Source: an uncultured Eubacteriales bacterium
GTDB taxonomy: Bacteria; Bacillota; Clostridia; Christensenellales; CAG-138
Direction of reading: 5' to 3'
Assembly (NCBI GenBank): GCA_900549955.1
Contig: URQH01000004.1
Location: 1 to 64,000, forward strand
Length of the DNA stretch: 64,000 bases
In this document: piece by piece, positions 61,590-64,000 of the stretch
Layout of the letters: each line of letters starts with the position of its first letter
Position numbering within the stretch: the first letter of the stretch is position 1
Position numbers and translations under genes: made by a program
Notes under the pieces: generated by a model
The model's input: the letters and a program-made list of their open reading frames with translations, nothing else
Told to the model about the DNA's origin: nothing
Database searches by the model: none

Positions 61590-62471
61590 CTACCTGGCTG
61601 CGTGTAGAAAATCCGGCGTATATGTGAGAGACGCGCTTTCCTTATCCTGACACCAGACATTGGAGAATCCAAGCGAGAGGCAATACTCTATCACGCGTTG
61701 ATATTCGCGGCTGGTCAGCCTGCGATTGAGCGGCGGAGCGGTGACGTTTGGCGTTGGGGCGTATTGCCGCATGAGGGAAAGGTGCGTTGTAAGCGGCAGA
61801 TGTTCCGCGATAAAGTCGAGCACGCGACGCGCCTCGTCCACGCAAGCCGGGAGCACGAGGTGACGGATCAGCAGGCCGCGCTCGGCAATGCCGTCTGACC
61901 CGACTTGCAGGACGCCCACCTGTCTGTGCATTTCCAAAATGGCTTTGGCGGCAAACGAAAAATAATCCGCCCGGCCAGAAAAGCGCAGTGCCAATGCTCC
62001 TGTTACGTACTTGAGGTCGGGCAGGTAGATATCGACAAGTCCTTCCAGTGCGAGCAGGGAAGACGTCAGATCGTAGGCATTTGTATTGTAAACGACTGGA
62101 ATGGTCAGACCGCGTTGTTTTGCCTGGCGCAGAGACTGCCGTATGGCTGCAAGGTGTGGCGTCGGCGTTACAAGATTGATGTTATGCGCCCCTTGAGCCT
62201 GTAATGACAGATAGAGGTCGGACAGCATTTCCGGCGTTTGTTCCTGTCCCAGCGTACCATCGTGTAGCACGTGGTTTTGACAGAACACGCAATCCAGGTT
62301 GCAGCCGGAAAAAAAGACTGCGCCGGACCCGCGCGTGCCGCTGATACATGGCTCTTCCCAGTGGTGCAGCGCGGCGCGCGCAACGCGGGGAAACTTCCCC
62401 GCGTTGCAATCTCCGGTATGCAATTGGCGGTTCGCGCCACAGCGGCGCGGGCAGCTATAACAGGCTGCCAT
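61590..62471 (-). CDS. PflX-like radical SAM protein
   Basis: 293 aa. Radical SAM cluster CxxxCxxC formed by Cys57, Cys61 and Cys64 in SGCNLDCVFCQNH. The N-terminus has a second Cys group (CYSCPRRCGANR) typical of the COG1313/PflX family, related to pyruvate formate-lyase activating enzymes. No glycyl-radical enzyme is nearby, so the substrate is unknown. ATG overlaps the stop of the upstream NlpC gene by one base (TAATG). Confidence 0.83.
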   Translation of the reverse strand: MAACYSCPRRCGANRQLHTGDCNAGKFPRVARAALHHWEEPCISGTRGSGAVFFSGCNLDCVFCQNHVLHDGTLGQEQTPEMLSDLYLSLQAQGAHNINLVTPTPHLAAIRQSLRQAKQRGLTIPVVYNTNAYDLTSSLLALEGLVDIYLPDLKYVTGALALRFSGRADYFSFAAKAILEMHRQVGVLQVGSDGIAERGLLIRHLVLPACVDEARRVLDFIAEHLPLTTHLSLMRQYAPTPNVTAPPLNRRLTSREYQRVIEYCLSLGFSNVWCQDKESASLTYTPDFLHAAR

Positions 62472-63889
62472 TAGAACACGCGCCTTGCGCAGACAAAGTT
62501 GCGCGTCCAGTAGCTCGTCGTGCAGGAGCGCTTCACGACCTTGCCGTTGTTTGAAGATGCGTCGATCATCGTGTTGCCGCCAATGTAAATGCCGGTGTGC
62601 GTGACGACGCCGCCGGCATCGTCGTCCGTAAAGAACAACAGGTCGCCACGCTTGAGGTCGCTCATGCTCGAAATCAACGTCCACTTATCGACTCTGGCAA
62701 AGCTCTTGGCGCTGTAGCGTGTGGTCTTGACGCCGGCCTTGGTCAGGCAATAGTATACCAGGCCGGAACAGTCAAATGTATTCGGGCCTTCATCGCCGAG
62801 CACATACCGCTTCCCAAGCTGTGCCTCTGCACATTCGATCATTGCGTTGACGCCGGAACCGTAGGATTCATCTCCACCGCTGGAGGGCGGGTCCGTGGGC
62901 GCCGGTGTGGCAGGTTCGGGCTGCGAGGGGTCGATCGGCACCGGCGTATCGTCAGCACCGTCGGGCACATCGATCTCCGGCAGATCGTCGTCCGGCACAG
63001 GAGTAGATTGAGAGGGTTTTTGCGTGGCGGTAGTGGGTTTCTGGGTGGCCGTCGGTTTCTTTGTCGTGGTTGGCTTGCTGGTTGCCGCGGGCTTCGGCGT
63101 TGCCGGTTTTGGCGTGGGCGTCGGGTCCACGGCCGGTTTGGCATCCGGAGAATAGAGCAGGTCCCGGTCGTCGGTGTTGAAGACACCGTCGACATCCATG
63201 CCGTTTTTTTGCTGGAATGCTTTCAGCGCTTCTTCCGTCGCCACGCCGAAGTATCCGTTGACCTTGTCCGTATAATATCCGAGTTCTGCAAGGAGCGATT
63301 GCATGCCGCGCACATCAGACCCGTTGTCGCCGAGTTTCATCTCGTAGGAGGCGGCATCATCGCTAAAGAGCTGTTCCTGCAGCGCGCTGTCGGCCACGCC
63401 GGTCATTTCCAAGTCGAGCGTGCGCTGAAACAGCGCCACGGCAGCCGCAGTCGCTTCGTTATAGGTTTCGCTGGGCTCATCGGATTCCAGGTATCCCAGC
63501 TCCACCAGGCGGGAATGCAGTTGTTCCACCGCTGGATAGACATCGTTGAGCTGTAGTGTGGAATACTGAGAAACGTGTACCTCAGCGGATGGAGTGGGGG
63601 TGGGGCCAGCCGCTTCCGGGGATGGGTCTCCAACGACAGGCTCGTGAGCCATGGACGGTTCCGGCGTTTGCGCGATGTCGTCCTCTAAGGCACGGAACGA
63701 AGCGGCTTCCTGTGTATTCGCAGAGCTCAACCGGTCCAGTCCGAGCGGCAGGAGCACAAAGCAGATCAGGGCAATGGAGCAGGCAGCCACGATCCAGGTA
63801 CGCGCGCGCTTGGAAAACAGCGCCACGTTGGAAATTTGCCGGACGGATCCATGCTCCACCTGCAACTCCTTCTTCTTTTTCGATGGCAT
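62471..63889 (-). CDS. NlpC/P60 cell wall endopeptidase with two peptidoglycan-binding domains
   Basis: 472 aa. Basic N-terminus, membrane anchor (about 31-51), Pro-rich stretch, two PG_binding_1 domains (about 112-175 and 184-246), a TPKP/TQKP-type linker (about 250-335) and an NlpC/P60 domain (about 345-472) with Cys374 in DCSGL and His431 in THTGIYIGG. It should cleave peptide stems in the wall. AAGGAGG precedes ATG 63889. It is coupled to the radical-SAM gene downstream, an unusual pairing. Confidence 0.9.
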   Translation of the reverse strand: MPSKKKKELQVEHGSVRQISNVALFSKRARTWIVAACSIALICFVLLPLGLDRLSSANTQEAASFRALEDDIAQTPEPSMAHEPVVGDPSPEAAGPTPTPSAEVHVSQYSTLQLNDVYPAVEQLHSRLVELGYLESDEPSETYNEATAAAVALFQRTLDLEMTGVADSALQEQLFSDDAASYEMKLGDNGSDVRGMQSLLAELGYYTDKVNGYFGVATEEALKAFQQKNGMDVDGVFNTDDRDLLYSPDAKPAVDPTPTPKPATPKPAATSKPTTTKKPTATQKPTTATQKPSQSTPVPDDDLPEIDVPDGADDTPVPIDPSQPEPATPAPTDPPSSGGDESYGSGVNAMIECAEAQLGKRYVLGDEGPNTFDCSGLVYYCLTKAGVKTTRYSAKSFARVDKWTLISSMSDLKRGDLLFFTDDDAGGVVTHTGIYIGGNTMIDASSNNGKVVKRSCTTSYWTRNFVCARRVF

Positions 63890-64000
63890 TATGCAACCTC
63901 CTTTTTCGTTTCACCTTCCAGTTTCTACTGGTAACAGTATACACGACAAAAGGGACGATGAGTTTGAACATTTTGCGAATTCCCGTAAGCGGTAAGTGGC
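63890..64000 (-). promoter_or_regulatory. upstream region of the NlpC gene
   Basis: Minus-strand -10 box TATACT at 63941-63936 without a good -35; a CCAGT/ACTGG mini-hairpin lies between it and the SD. The window ends here. Confidence 0.3.

Overview
The window looks like a chromosomal segment of a GC-rich, probably spore-forming Clostridia-type Firmicute. Reasons: the gene order rimP-nusA-ylxR-ylxQ-infB-rbfA-nrnA-truB-ribF-rpsO-pnp, then rnc-smc-ftsY-ylxM-ffh-rpsP-khpA-rimM-trmD-rplS-rbgA-rnhB, then dprA-topA-trmFO-hslVU; RNase J, SepF and DivIVA; AGGAGG-type ribosome binding sites; and an intact pro-sigma-K gene. No rRNA, tRNA, prophage, insertion sequence or CRISPR array is visible. I cannot name the species.

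Layout. 1-8.5 kb: translation and RNA-processing operon (rimP to rpsO). 8.6-18.1 kb: pnp, a degenerate NodB-like protein, an M16 peptidase, an all-alpha dUTPase, an HlyD-like membrane protein, yggS, sepF, divIVA and a YgiQ radical-SAM gene. 18.1-31.8 kb: lipid/ACP genes (yceD, rpmF, plsX, acpP), rnc-smc-ftsY, the SRP operon and a ribosome-maturation block. 31.8-42.3 kb: a very large tandem GT-C glycosyltransferase with its GtrA partner, then comM-like, dprA, topA and trmFO. 42.3-48.5 kb: hslVU, a SleB-like lipoprotein, RNase J, a YlbF-family protein and mltG.

48.5-56.6 kb is the accessory part: an XRE regulator divergent from a sortase-anchored beta-helix surface protein with a long operator-like inverted repeat between them, sigK, and a five-gene, AT-richer surface-glycan cassette (phosphoglycosyltransferase, GT2, CDP-glycerol-type transferase, two-component ABC exporter) behind a structured leader. 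56.7-60.4 kb: DUF1846, Xaa-Pro peptidase, efp and a zinc-ribbon protein. 60.4-61.6 kb is mostly non-coding and rich in perfect hairpins, with one small AT-rich membrane-protein gene. 61.6-63.9 kb on the minus strand: a PflX-like radical-SAM gene coupled to an NlpC/P60 cell-wall hydrolase.

Most genes are tightly packed, with 1-23 bp overlaps that suggest translational coupling. Promoters with 16-18 bp spacing are unusually easy to read. Two genes (mltG and the DUF1846 gene) have the -10 box only 6-7 nt before ATG and no Shine-Dalgarno, which predicts leaderless mRNAs. The best leads for something new are the tandem GT-C fusion, the hairpin-rich 60.4-61.6 kb region, the leaderless pair, the XRE/adhesin switch and the glycan cassette beside sigK. 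No complete undescribed system can be proved from sequence alone.
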